Assembly (NCBI RefSeq): GCF_022682495.2
Contig: NC_071399.1
Location: 53,002,873 to 53,066,872 of the forward strand
Direction of reading: 5' to 3'
From: Desmodus rotundus
Taxonomy: Eukaryota; Chordata; Mammalia; Chiroptera; Phyllostomidae
Length of the DNA: 64,000 bases
The translations under genes were made by a program, and so were the position numbers. Shown piece by piece: positions 22,885 through 35,204 of the stretch. The notes under the pieces are model-generated. The model saw only the letters and a program-made list of their open reading frames with translations, made no database searches and had not been told where the DNA came from. Each line of letters starts with the position of its first letter. The first letter of the stretch is position 1.

Positions 22885-25690
22885 GAAAGGGGTGAAAAGT
22901 GAAAAAAATCAGTCTAAAGAGTAAACATGAAATAATATTAGAAGCGAGCACAAATATCATGCAAGATTAAACTTTCTAGTTGAAAGTTGGAGATCCTGAT
23001 TGAATTTTAAAAAACAAAACCTAGTTAGTTATATACTCATACAAAAGTCACATCTAAAACATAATAAAAAGGTCAGAGGTGAAGGCATAAGAAGATATAC
23101 CAGAAAAATACTAACCAAAAGAGAAGATACATAGTATTATTATTAGACAAAATATATTTCAAAGCCAAAATCAAATTGGGAATAAAGAAGATGAGGAAAG
23201 AAGCTTAATTTAGTAGATTTAATAGTTCCGAATTATTCACACTTCAAATGGAATATAGTGTCAAACTATATGACAGAACAACACATATTTCTTAACAGTA
23301 TGGTAAAACTTGACAAAACCACCAAAGTTATATTTTTTTAAATAAGATATATACTGCTAATTCAATTTCTTTCAAGGTTATGAATCTATTTGAAATTTTT
23401 TATCCTTTCTTGACACAATTTGGTAATATAAATGATTCTAGAAAACTGACCTTTTTTATGGTTTTTGTAAATACTGACTTTAAGTGTAGTTCTGTTACAT
23501 TTTTCCTTCTAATATTATTTATTTGTGCTTTTTTCTCTTTGAAAAAAACTTTGAAAACATAGCAATTCACTTTGACTCTAATATAATATTGATATGTAAA
23601 TCAGACAAGAATAATGTATGAAAGGTAAATTATAAGTCAAATCATTAGAATGGGTGCAAAAATCTTAAATGAGATACTAACAAACCAAACCTAGCAAAAT
23701 ATGTAGTTTTCTTTTTTTAATCATGAGCAATTTGGAATTGTCTGAAGAAAGTGAAGAAATTATATTTTCAATTTACTATATTAACACAGTGGGAAAATAT
23801 CATTATAAAAAATGAGTAAAATGGAATTGATAATACCCACCTGCAAAACTTAAAAACAAACCAAAGCAAAAAACAAACAAAATTCTTAATGAATCAGGAA
23901 TATTCTTAGTAAGTCATGAATAGAAATGAAATTCTTTAATCTGGTTAAGTGCATCTACCAAAAATTTACAGCAAATATTTTTAGGTGGAATACTTGATAT
24001 ATTTCCTTTAGAGGAAGGAACAAAACAAAAATATCATCTTTCTATACTTTTAGCCAGTGCATCTGTCCATGGTTATAAGATTAGCTACATAAAAGATTCA
24101 GGAGAAACTGCATATAAATTATTAGAACAAATAGAGTTTAGTGACATTACTTATGTACCCAAATCAGTAATATTCCCATATTCCAGTAATAGTTAATGAG
24201 AAAGTCTAGTTTTTAATAATAGTCCCATTTAAAATAACGTTGCAAACTTTTGAGTACCTAGAAATAAACATAATGAATGACATTTAATGGTTTCAAGGAG
24301 AAAAACATAAATGTCTATTGAAAGCTCTAAAAGATTGAAACAAATGGGAAGTTATACATGTTTATGAAAGGTAACATTCAGTATTGTAAGGCTGTTTCTT
24401 TTACCTCAAATTGATACAGAATTGGTATAATATAGTCAGAGAACACCAAGGTTGTAATGAATTTAACAAGCTAATCTCAAAATTATCATGGCAGTGTGAA
24501 GGGCCAATAAATAGTCAAGCATTTTTGAGGAAGATTAAGGAGGTGTACTGTCAAGATCTATTATAAAGGTGTATTCATTATAACGGTGTGGTATTGGTAC
24601 AAGAAAAGACAAAGAGACCATACGAATAGACTACACAGCCCAGAACGAGACCCACTATGGGAATTTGGTATATATTAGAGGTGGCTTAATAAATCAGGGT
24701 AGAAATGGATGGACTTGTCAATAAGTGGCTAAAAATGAGAAATATCCACTTTATTTCATAAAAAATAGTAAAATCCCATTATATAACAAAATGTCATAAG
24801 CGACTCTACAACTTAAAAGTTACAAACTAAGAGATGTTTCATAAGATTTATAATCACAAAAGGACTTATATTCTGGAACTATTAAGTACTAATTAATGAG
24901 ACAAAGAAAAAAACCCTAAATAGGCAAAGGATGAGTAGACATACACAGAAAAATTAACTCAAATGACCAAAAAAATATTTGAAAAGATGCTCAACTTCAT
25001 TATTTATCAGGGAAATGACATTTAAGACAATAATCATCTATCATTTTATACTTAAAAATTTATACTTGTAAAAATTAATTTTTTTCCATGAGTGGAAGTG
25101 AACTTTCATGACTGCCATTGAGATAGAAGTCTCATAACTTTGGAGTTGATGGCACAGTATCTTTATGCATAAATATATTAATACTATATTATTTGACAGT
25201 TCTACTTCTTGATATTACCTCAGAGATAGACTTATATGTATTTATAAGAAGATGTGTAGGAGGATATTTATTGCATCATTGTTTGTAAGAATGAAAAATT
25301 GGAAACAACCTATCAGTAGGAAATGAATATATAAATTGACATATTCTTGTAATGAAATACTACATAGAAGTTAAAATGAAGTAGATCATTTTCTCTGCAT
25401 GAATGGATAGGTATGAATCATAACAACATGATATCGAGTGAAAAAAGCAGCTTGCAAGAGGAGGTTTGGTATATGATGCCCTTTATATAAAATGTTAAGT
25501 ACACTAAACAGTGTAATATATTTTTTACTCCTATATATGTAGCAAAATAAAAATATGGACAGGAAGACACCCACTAATTTCAGGGCGAGGGTTACCTATA
25601 GGGATGGGGTGAGATGAACAGAATGCTTAATATCCTTTGTAATTTTCTGTATGCTTGAAATATTTCATTCTTAAAAATTAAAAAACTAAA
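22885..25690 (+). repeat. Old L1 (ORF2 and 3' end), sense
   Basis: Diverged L1 text in order: 'aaatcttaaatgagatacta' (ORF2, 23660s), then 'attgcatcattgtttgtaag', 'aattggaaacaacc', 'atgaaatactacatagaag' and 'gagtgaaaaaagcagcttgc' (end of ORF2, 25270-25460), and a 3' end at about 25690. All frames are broken. Confidence 0.6.
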
Positions 25691-27087
25691 AATTGCTTAC
25701 TTTCCATACTCATAAATATTTCACTGAATCAAATAGCTAATTCTTCCAGTGTTATCAATAAAACTGTATTTGGTTACCACCCCATGACCCTTTGCAAATA
25801 AGTCAAACAGCTGTCTTGTTTGTGCATCATCTGTTGACTTTAGCAAGGCTACAGAGTCAAAGCCTTTTTACTAATCTCTCTTCAAGATAGCACAGTGGCA
25901 GGATGAAACAGTTAGTGGTGTATACAGGGTTTTTTTTTTATGGCCTCATTCCATATTGAAGCAGTGAAAAGAAATTTTAGAACAAAAATTGACATAATAT
26001 ATATTCACAAGTCTATTATTAAGCAAAGAAAATAAAAAGAAATTCTCTAGGCTAAATTCATTAAACATTAAACTTATTGAGTACTAGCTAAGTTGGTTTT
26101 GTTAATTTCATTAAAAAATATTATTCATTTGTTTGCTTATGGCCAGTTCAATTCAGAATGGAACATTTCTCCATCTGAGGAAATGGCTCCCTAAGGACCT
26201 TGTCCTCATAGCCCATAATGTGTACATCAGGTCTTGAAGCTAGACGCAAAATTCATTTTCTAGATGAATGTCCTCTAGTCTAAGAGGACAAAGAGAAGAA
26301 AATTTAGAGGATTAGGAAATTATCAATTTTTTCACATGCAAAAAAATATTATAGAAGAGTTTATTAAAATTAACTGTTACAAAACTAATCCATCCAAGTA
26401 TTTTGCATTCCATTAAATTATTTAGTTCTGGAAAATCTTGGGGTTGATCATCCTTTAGCATAGAAATTTGGGGCAGACCTATAAGAATTTAATCAGAAAT
26501 GAAGATTAACTGTCTCAGACATTGAGGTAATGGGGAAATTTTTCATTCACCAACAACTTAGTTTACTTACATTTTCCAGACATTCCCTTGTGACATGAAA
26601 TGAAAGACATCTACATAAAATTTGCACGTTGTTTAAGCTCTTACCTGATTAATTTTTAAAAAACAAACCTGATAGAATTATCATACATAGTGGTAAATGA
26701 TTACAATGGTTATTTTGATGTCAATTTTTTGTTGTCCTTAACAATGATTGTTCTTACAAGAGAGACTATTCATGGACTTTAAAAGAGACTTTTTGACTTT
26801 AAAACTGCTATTGAATTTTTTAACTCTACAATCTAAGAAATTTAGATTTCTGCTTTCTGTTATTCAGCTTACTCTATAAGTCTGTCAGATCTAATTACTT
26901 TCATGGGCCTTTGAAAGATGTGTGACCCTCTTTATAAAACTTGTCTAAATTAAGTATCTTCAAACATTTGAAATTATGTTAGTGAATTTTATATATTGTT
27001 TCCTTTTAAGCTCTTTAGACATATGAATTAAGAAACAAAATCTTCCTGAGAAATTACCTGACTCAGAATTTAACAATTTAGATTTTT

Positions 27088-29193
27088 TAAAAATATATTT
27101 TATTGATTATGCTACTACAGTCGTCCCATTTTCCCCCCTTTATTCCCTTCTGCCCTGCAACCCCCCTCCCACCTGCATTCCTCCCCACTTTAGTTCATGT
27201 CCATGGGTCATACATACAAGTTCTTCGGCTTCTACATTTTCTATACTATTCTCAACCACCCCCTGTCTACTTTGTACCTACCATTTATACTACTTATTCC
27301 CTGTACCTTTTCCCCTTTTCTCCCCCTCCCCCTCCAGCCACTGCTAACCCTCCATGTGATCTCCATTTCTGTGATTCTGTTCCTATTCTAGTTGATTGCT
27401 TAGTTTGTTTTTGTTTTTGTTTTTAGGTTCGGTTGTTGATAGTTTTGAGTTTGTTATCATCTTACGGTTCATATTTTTGATCATCTTTTTCTTAGATAAG
27501 TTCCTTTAACATTTCATATAATAAGGCACAGGTGGAAAATACAAGGCATGGCGGCCAAATCTGGCCTGGTCCCTTGTTTCTACCTGGCGGCAGCCAAGAG
27601 CTCTCACTTAACTGTTAAGGAGTAGTTACATTTATACAGTCCTAAAATTACATTTGGCCCTTTGAAGGCAACCCCGAGGGTGATGTGATCCCTGGTGAAA
27701 ATGAGTTTGACATCCCTGTAATAAGGGTTTCGTGATGAGGAACTCCTTTAACTTGACCTTATCTGGGAAGCACTTTACCTGCACTTCCTTTCTAAATGAT
27801 AGCTTTGCTTGACAGAGTAATCTTGGATGTAGGTCCTTGCCTTTCATGACTTGGAATACTTCTTGCTAGCCCCTTCTTGCCTGCAAGGTTTCTTTTGAGA
27901 AATCAGCTGATAGTCTAATGGGAACTCCTTTGTAGGTAACTGTCTCCTTTTCTCTTGCTGCTTTTAAGGTTCCCTCCTTCTCTTTAATCTTGGGTAATGT
28001 AATGATGATGTGCCTTGGTGTGTTCCTCCTTGGGTCCAGCTTCTTTGGGACTCTCCGAACTTCCTGGACTTCCTGATAGTCTATTTCCTTTGCAGTCTAT
28101 TTCCTTCATTATTTTTTCAAATAAATTTTCAATTTCTTGCCCTTCCTCTTCTCCTTCTGGCACTCCTATGATTCAGATGTTGGAACATTTAAAGTTGTCC
28201 TGGAGGTTCCTAAGCATCTTGAATCCTTGTCTCTTCATTGTGTTGGAATGTTTATTTCTTCCTTGTGGTCCAAACTATTGATTTGAGTCCCAGTTTCCGT
28301 CCTTCACTGATGGTTCCCTGTATATTTTCCTTTATTTCACTTTTTATAGTCTTTACTTTATCCTCTATTTTGTGACCATACTCAGCCAATTCTGTGAGCA
28401 TCCTGTTTACCAGCATTTTGAACTGTGTATCTTATAAGTTGGCTATCTCTTCATTGTATTTTTTTGGAGCTTTGATCTGTTCTTTTATTTGGGCCATTTT
28501 TTTCTGGTCTTGGAGCACCTCTTACATAGTAAGGGGTGGAGCCTTAGGTATTCTCCAGGGCAGGGCACCCCAGGTTGCTGCGTTGTAGCACTGTATGTTG
28601 GGGAGGGGTCCCAGAGGGAACAATGCCACTTGTTCAGCTCTGTGCTGGCTTTTAGTCACTTCCACTGCTACCCACAAGCAAATTGGGTCCTTTTGGTGCT
28701 GATTCCCAGGTGGGTGGTTCCGTGTATCTTCTAGGACCCTGTGGGTCTCTCCAGTTAATTCTCTTGTGAGGCTGGGAGTTTCTCCTGCTGCCTCAACCCT
28801 CATAAGTTTTTTCAGTCAGAAGTTTTGAGGCTTTATTTCCCTGCACTGGAACCCTGGGTTTTGGGGTCTGTCTCTCTTTCCTGTTCCTCTTGATTTATTT
28901 GCATGTAAATGTGGGTCTGCCTGCACTGCCAGCTTCTGCCTTGTCTGGTCCTCCAGCTGCCAGGTCTGCCAGCAGCTGCCTTGCCGGGTGTCCTCTCAGT
29001 GGCTGCCTGTCTCTGCCCCTCCTACCACTCTGAATGAATGTTTCTTCTTTAACTCCTTGGTTGTCAGACTTCTATACAGTTTGATTTTCTGTCAGTTCTG
29101 GTTGTTTTTTGTTTTTAAATTTGTTGTTGTCCTTCTTTTGGTTGTGTGAGGAGGAACAGTGTGTGTACCCATACCTCCATCTTGGCCAGAAGT
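27088..29193 (-). mobile_element. HAL1 (half-L1) copy 3, full length, split by a hAT
   Basis: Antisense. On the minus strand it starts with the leader (ACTTCTGGCCAAGATGGAGG), then the ORF1 remnant and 3' UTR. TSD ACAATTTARATTTTT with a trailing mismatch (27073-27087 and 29194-29208; R is G on the left, C-for-G on the right, i.e. one mismatch). Interrupted at 27527-27718 by a hAT MITE; about 1.9 kb without it. ORF1 frames are broken. Confidence 0.85.
27527..27718 (+). mobile_element. Nonautonomous hAT MITE, copy 2, inside HAL1
   Basis: A 192-bp relative of the elements at 5045 and 53655, with ends cacaggtggaaaat and gtttgacatccctg. Exact 8-bp TSD TAATAAGG (27519-27526 and 27719-27726). The other HAL1 copies run straight through this point ('ataataagggtttggtgatg'), so the insertion is directly visible. 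Confidence 0.9.
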
Positions 29194-30345
29194 ACAATTT
29201 ACATTTTTAACTTGGATAAACCATAAATTATCTTAGATATTCCAATATTGTTTATAAATTTGATTTAAAATTACAGGTAAAAATAAATCAATTGCACTTT
29301 CTAAATAGAACTCAAAGCCTGCCTGGCATCCACTAAGCCCCTCAGTCTTTTTCTCTCATTCTTACTTCTAATACTTCTTCCCTCATGGGTGGTAATTTGG
29401 GAGCATCCTCCGCCCTGGTTCTAGCTTCTCATGCTACCATCCTGAGAAATCCTATTTTATTCTTTAATCTAAAGATCCTATTCCACTCTGGTGACAAAGA
29501 TAGTTATTTGAATTAGCCTAGGGCAACTTCTTCTGTTTCTAAGTTTCCCAGAATATGGTTGAATCTTTCTTTAGTTTTTCCTATAACCGAGATCTAACAA
29601 AACTAGTGACTTTCCAATTCTTTTTTTGTTGGAAATAAATAATGATAATAGTAATAATGATTTTTAAAAGACACTATGATGCTCATATTACTGATAAATA
29701 CACTTTAAAAGTTTGAAACAGGATATGTGCTTGCTTTGGTTATGGGAAGATAGGATAGAAATAATGATATTTCATTCATTTACGTTTTACTTATTTTACC
29801 AAAGGCCAGGGAAGGAGAGGGAAAAAAATAGAAAATAGCAGTGAGCAGTAGGAAAGGAAGCAGTTAACTTTTTAAACTAAAAAAATCCAGCAGTCCTTTA
29901 CATGCTCATCCATTTGCCTCCTCACTCACACCAACATCTCCTTTATTAGAGTTTATTCTCGAGGCTGTGAGAACAATCACAGAAAATTTAGAGCTATGGA
30001 AAAACCTAAATTAAAAGTGGTATGTTGATTGTATGGTTATTTGGAACATTGTGGCACATAGTATTTAGTTTATAGTAGTATAGCACAGGTAACCATGGAT
30101 TAAATATCATTTGTATGGACTCACTTGGGTTCAGAATTCAGATACTTGTGCGGGAAACTCTTTTCATGTTCTAAGCCCAGGAAGTTCATGTAGTTTATTT
30201 ATAGATTAAGAATGCCTCTGTCACTTGCCCGAGTGTCGTTTTGACAAAATACATGTAGAATAGATAGGCAAGTATAAATGGAAAGAAGAACCAAGCTAGA
30301 TAATATTAAATTCATTCAATAGTTTGGTTAGAATGTAAAAGAAAC

Positions 30346-30376
30346 ATCGTTAATCCATCGTTAATCCATCGTTAAT
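30346..30376 (+). repeat. Short tandem repeat, 11-bp unit
   Basis: ATCGTTAATCC repeated about 2.8 times, exact. A small local triplication. Confidence 0.9.
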
Positions 30377-30661
30377 TGTCAACTTGGAGCAGTTTAAAAT
30401 ATTGTTTTATCTATTTAAGAAAATTTGATAAGCTAGTTAAATGATAAACAAGATTTATGAGGTATACAAAATGTTTTCAAAAGCAAATTATTTTAAGTTT
30501 TGTTTTGCAAAATGTTGTATATAAATGAATACCATTAATTACTAGTGAGTTTTACTTATTAAAGAAGATTCAACAAACATACTTTATTATCACATGTACT
30601 CAAAGTTTATTTACTATTTGTATTTCACAGATCCAGATTGAACTTCCTTAATTGGTTGTAA

Positions 30662-30664
<3 letters not shown>

Positions 30665-30697
<33 letters not shown>
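30665..30697 (+). repeat. GT microsatellite
   Basis: About 16 uninterrupted GT dinucleotides, ending 62 bp before the acceptor of exon e. Likely length-variable between individuals. Confidence 0.97.
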
Positions 30698-30699
<2 letters not shown>

Positions 30700-30759
30700 A
30701 GATATTTAGGAATCACAGAAAGTTTTGACTTTATCATTCAATCCTCTCCCCGACTCCAG

Positions 30760-30866
30760 GTTTTTACCAAGTCTTGCAAGGTCAGCATTAGAAAAAAACC
30801 TGGCAGATGCTTCAATAGAAATAAGTACTGATAATAATCTAGAACCAGAACTGGAAGATTACAAAT
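30760..30866 (+). CDS. VWA8: VWA8 internal exon e
   Basis: A 107-nt exon between ccccgactccag and GTAAGT. Its first G completes the Arg codon from exon d and its last T is the first base of a Cys codon finished in exon f. It reads FLPSLARSALEKNLADASIE, then ISTDNNLEPELEDYK. The acidic, probably flexible end (EPELEDYK) looks like the linker between the first and second AAA+ modules. A 33-bp GT repeat sits 62 bp upstream of the acceptor. Confidence 0.95.
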
Positions 30867-31337
30867 GTAAGTATTTGATTTATAATTTTTAAGTGAAATA
30901 ATATTAACTTTCTTTAAAAAATGGTTTTGTTTTCCATTTATTTTGTTTCATTTTGGGTTGAAGAAATAAATCTTTTTTTAAAAAAGAATAGATTTAAACC
31001 CACTTAAAAGTTAAGCCTTAGAATACTTCCTTTATTTCCATACCAGGTACAGGTCCTCCCCCCATGCCCACTCCCTTAAGAATCACAATTGACATGCACA
31101 TGTTAAAGGCTCTCAGAATTTCTGATATAAATAAACTTGTGTGATTTTGTTTAACATTTTTTTGCAAATGTGTTTCACATAGAAACTAAAATTCTGTTTT
31201 CCTTGCACAACATTTCCATTTTGAGGACCAGCAGTGTCTTATGGGATGTGTTTGTGAAGCTATTCTAGGTTTAGATAGACTAAGGTAATATTCAGGGTAC
31301 CATTTCATGCCTCCTTAATCTTCCACTTCCACATGTA

Positions 31338-32043
31338 CGAGGTCTGTCCACAAGGTATCCAGCCATGTAATGTGAAAAGTAGAGACATTTATTGGAGAAG
31401 ATACAAGATGCAGGAAACGTTGTACACAGGACAATAACACCTCAGTCCCCTTCAAAGCAGGCACCTTGGGACCTCACACAGTTCTCCCAACCACTATCAA
31501 CTGCCCCTTACATAGTACTTTACTGAACCTAGTACTTTATTGATGGTCTGAAAACTCTTCCCTTTCACAGGTGATTTTAGGGAAAAAATCACCTGTGATT
31601 GTTTGGGGAAAAGCCAGAAGTTGCGGGGCACCAAATCTGGGCTACAGTGGGGCAGAGTTACCTGAGTGATTCAATGTTTTGCCAAAAAACTCTACATGTG
31701 ACGTAATGCTTGAGCAGGTGCATTGTTGTGATGAAGCTGACAATCTCTAGTTGCCCATAGCCGCAGCCTTCTGAATCATCCAAATAGTTTCCACGGAGGA
31801 ATGTTCAAGTGTAATGCAAAATTGGAGGCAGATTCATTGCTCTATTCTCTCAGTCATTTTGAATGCAACGGCCACACAGTACACATGCTCACTCAATGGT
31901 GTCTACAGTCCCCACTGACTAGCACAGTGAAGTCATCATTGTTGACGCATGTGCATTCCAGTCTACTCTCCTTGTTATGTCAGTGTTGTGCAAACCATTC
32001 TCATTATATTAACATTGTCTGGACTTTTTCAAAACCAACCTTG
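31338..32043 (-). mobile_element. Internally deleted mariner, copy 2 (antisense)
   Basis: Starts cgaggtctgtccac after TA (31336-31337); the right end is decayed (ttgtctggact...), with TA at 32044-32045. Collinear with the copy at 10415 in reverse: 'gcctgctttgaaggg'-type text (minus strand), the deletion junction near 31750-31790, and the transposase N-terminal part. About 706 bp, more diverged than copy 1. Confidence 0.82.
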
Positions 32044-32255
32044 TATTATCATTTGTTGTTCTTTTCTCCTGGAGAGCCACAAGTATAATTTTAAATTGGG
32101 GGGAAGTTTATTTCTTCCTATACAAGTTGCTCATTCTTCCATTAAAGGGCAATGAAAGTTTCTCAATTTTTGCGGTATTAATTACCTCAAAACATCCAAT
32201 GTGTGACCCTTCTCCAAAGGGGTCTATTGTGGTTTTCTTTGTAGTAGGTGTTCTT

Positions 32256-32471
32256 TTTTATTTTATTATTATTTTTTAGGTTTTATTTATTTATGTTTAG
32301 AAGGGGGGAGAACAGAGGAGGAAGAAAAACATCGATGTATCAAAGAAACATCATTGGTTGCCTGTCACACGCCCCCAGCTGGGGACCTGGCCCACAACCT
32401 AGGCATGTGCCCTGACTGGGAATTGAATTCGCAGGCCAGCTTTCAATCCACTGAGCCACACTGGCCAGGGC
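32256..32471 (-). repeat. Ves SINE, antisense
   Basis: Ends 'cactggccagggc', the complement of a Ves head, with A-box complement 'ccactgagcca'. Exact 16-bp TSD TGTAGTAGGTGTTCTT (32240-32255 and 32472-32487). Confidence 0.92.
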
Positions 32472-33859
32472 TGTAGTAGGTGTTCTTGGTTGTTGGACAT
32501 ACACTGAGATAAGAATTTGATATTAAGAAAATAAGATGATTTTTGCTTTTTTTAAAGCAAAATTTTAAACTCTGAATACTGATGGATCTGGGTGTAGATA
32601 TACATAGCCAATTCAGAGACAGAATAACCTGGGTTCTTTTTAAACTCATAATGTTATGTGTGAATTATTTAACATATCCAGAGAAAGACTGCATCATTCA
32701 AACTATAGATTGTTTTGTCTTGCTAACAGGCTGTTGTTAGCAGTTCCCACCTCAGCCATGTGTAGGGGATAAGGAACCTAAGTCAAGAGACTTGATTCCT
32801 CTGATTCCATCCATCTTTAATGTCACTGTTTTTGGAAAATTCATTTAATTCACTTTCTTTGTTTTGGGGCCATGCTCACCAAGCAACATTCTGATAAGGA
32901 TTTGGCTTTTTCCATTCAGATGTTCCTCTAGGTAATATGCTGATCTGACAACCAGCGTACCATATAGTTCATATGAAAGTTGCAGTTTTCATTGCAATGT
33001 AATACTTTGCAACTTTGGGTTTATATAGAAACATTTATATATAGATCAGAATCTATGTCTTTAATAATCTCTTGAGATTTAGGTTTGTCCTCTGTTGTGA
33101 TGACAAAATCAGGTTTTGAGCTTATCAGGCTGGGGACTTAATAAATTTACCAAAATAATGCCATCCTCGGAGATTTTGTAGAAGATTGTTAACCAGCTTT
33201 CTCCCAGGGAACTGTAGTATCACCATTCTCTCCATGCATTTGTCTTTTTTAGCTTGAAATTTTAACAATAAGTATTGGTTGATTGAATTAAATTGTCCTA
33301 ATGACCTAAATGTATTAAAGCATAAATGATATCAGATGCTGTTTGAATCTGAAATTATGTCTGTCATTTCAACATGCAAGTATATAGTAAATTTACTGCA
33401 CAATCCTGGTCTTTTCTTTCACAGTTTTATAGTGGTAAAGACAGACCTGATGGTAGTAAATAAATAATAAACCCTCATCATGACAGCTTACGGTTTTTTC
33501 CCCTATAGAACTTGTAAATAAAAAGAAAAATGGTGTGGATCTATTAAAAGAAGAGGTCTGCTGTGCTTTGGCAAGTGTGTAGCACTCAGCAGTGATTAAA
33601 CAGGGTGACAGTGTAATTATTTTTAGCTTAAAATTGTTCATGGTACTCCACAGAGGCTCATACTGCTTTTCCACCTTGTCTTTTAACATGCGTTAACACT
33701 AAAATAGAAATTTTCTTATTTAAAGTAGGGAGGAAAAAGATGGGTCAGTTGTTTAAGGTATTGTAGTTGTCTACCTGCATGCTAGGGTATTTCCACAGGA
33801 TGGAATATTATTTGGCGTCAAAGGATTGAACATACTCCATATGGCAGAAAGGACATCAA

Positions 33860-34065
33860 TTCTATTTTTATCTCTAGCCATACCAGCTGGGAGATTTGAA
33901 GCAAATTACTTAATTTTTTGTTTTTCTTAGCTTCTTCATAATTCTTGTCTCATTATTAGGAAAATTAAATTATATGAGAAAACAATGAGCTGAAACTCCT
34001 ACTGTGGGATCTGGCACATAGAAGTTTCTCAATTAATAATAGCTTCTATTACTGTAATGATTGCT
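33860..34065 (+). repeat. MIR SINE
   Basis: MIR order of motifs: 'gaagcaaattacttaatttt', 'agcttcttcataattcttg', 'gggatctggcacatagaagt'. Diverged. Confidence 0.55.
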
Positions 34066-34274
34066 ACTACTACAATGACTACTATTAGTGTTATCATTAT
34101 TGACCTTGGCATATATCAGACAGAGAACATGGATATCTGGTTACTGTAAGGAATACAGATGTCATATCCCTGACTTCAATAAATTTATTACTTAGGTTCA
34201 TGACTTCAAGGAACTTCGATTCTATTCTAGACCAACTATAAGAAACATTCCAATAATAATATCACAAAATAATT

Positions 34275-34410
34275 GCATAGCTCCTGGGGTGCTCATTTGA
34301 AAATACAGATCTCCTGGACCATCACTGAAAATAGTAATTTCGGAGGTCTGCCATGGGTTGATTCATTTGTATTTTTGATTAGTTATCTTGGGGATTCTTG
34401 TGTGGGGTTT
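34275..34410 (+). mobile_element. MER5-like hAT remnant
   Basis: 'acagatctcctggaccatca' and 'gatttcggaggtctg'-like text resemble the MER5A interior; ends not identifiable. Confidence 0.4.
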
Positions 34411-34676
34411 TTCAATGGGTGGGACATGACAAAATGATGTTCAAGGTACTTCAAAGCTTTTGAATGTATATTTGGCTTATTATATGTGTGATAGTCTTTG
34501 ACTGAACGAGCTTATTAAGGTTACTCAGTTCTGGGGGTTTTTTCCTCTCAATTTTATCTGTATGCTGTTTGCTATATATGTTGTTTTAATTAAATTTTAT
34601 TACATTTTAGAACACTTCTTAAAGCTTTTTGTAGAGCTTTAACCTGTTTATGTAGAGCTAAAAACACTCTAGCATC

Positions 34677-34880
34677 CCTGACTGGTGTAGCTCAGTGGGA
34701 TGGGCATCATCCCACAAACGGAAAGGTTGTTGTTTCTGATTCCCAGTCGGTACATACGCCTGGGTTGTGGGTGAGGCCCCCTGTTGGGGGCATTCAAGAG
34801 GCAACTGATTGATGTTTCTCTTCCTCTTTCTCCCTTCCTTCCCCTCTTTCTAAAAATAAATAAATGAAATCTTAAATAAA
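34677..34880 (+). repeat. Ves SINE
   Basis: Head 'cctgactggtgtagctcagt', CT-rich stretch and AAATAAATAAATGAAATC tail. The flanks (aaaaacactct, aaaaacattct) form an 11-bp TSD with one mismatch. Confidence 0.9.
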
Positions 34881-35097
34881 AAACATTCTCATGAATAAAA
34901 TACCTTCAAGGTTTTGATTATTTCTATTTCTATTTCTATTCCACCTTCCAGCTTATTTCTATTTTGTATGTTAAATTAAAATTCCTTGATGAGCCCACAA
35001 GATAGTAAAGACGCTGTATTGCATTCTGTATGGTCTGAACTTGACTTCTCTGAGGAGAGTGCCATGAATAATTCTCTGTCCTGTGTGAAATTTTTAG

Positions 35098-35204
35098 GTG
35101 AGGTAGCATCGGGATCACTGAGGATTGGAGCTGTCAGTTCACCAATCTATAACGCCCATGAGAAAATGAAAGTGCCTGATGTTCTGTTCTATGACAACAT
35201 TCAG
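35098..35204 (+). CDS. VWA8: VWA8 internal exon f
   Basis: A 107-nt exon between gtgtgaaatttttag and GTAAGA. The first two bases (GT) complete the Cys codon from exon e; it ends in phase 0. It reads EVASGSLRIGAVSSPIYNAH, then EKMKVPDVLFYDNIQ. It leads into the second nucleotide-binding module; VPDVLFYDN..H is the N-terminal segment that in MoxR-like AAA+ proteins precedes the P-loop helix. The open frame extends upstream of the exon as far as 34986, but that stretch is intron, since the splice acceptor and protein match begin only at 35098. Confidence 0.95.

Larger units (their letters stand above)
18710..30759 (+). other. VWA8: VWA8 intron between exons d and e
   Basis: A 12 kb intron with Ves (19209-19406), a hAT element (19466-19651), old L1 sequence (about 20370-25690) interrupted by a sense HAL1 (20941-22873), an antisense HAL1 split by a hAT MITE (27088-29193), an 11-bp triplication (30346-30376) and a GT repeat (30665-30697). 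25700-27070 and 29210-30340 are AT-rich and unassigned, without ORFs of note. Confidence 0.8.
30867..35097 (+). other. VWA8: VWA8 intron between exons e and f
   Basis: A 4.2 kb intron with an antisense mariner derivative (31338-32043), antisense Ves (32256-32471), sense MIR (about 33860-34065), a MER5-like piece (about 34275-34410) and sense Ves (34677-34880). A short TTTCTA repeat lies at 34919-34940, near the acceptor. 32490-33855 is unassigned. Confidence 0.8.

Noticed and set aside
34986..35097. Upstream extension of the open frame into exon f as extra coding sequence
   Set aside because: A strong acceptor lies at 35096-35097, the phase fits exon e only from 35098, and the residues before it do not resemble VWA8.
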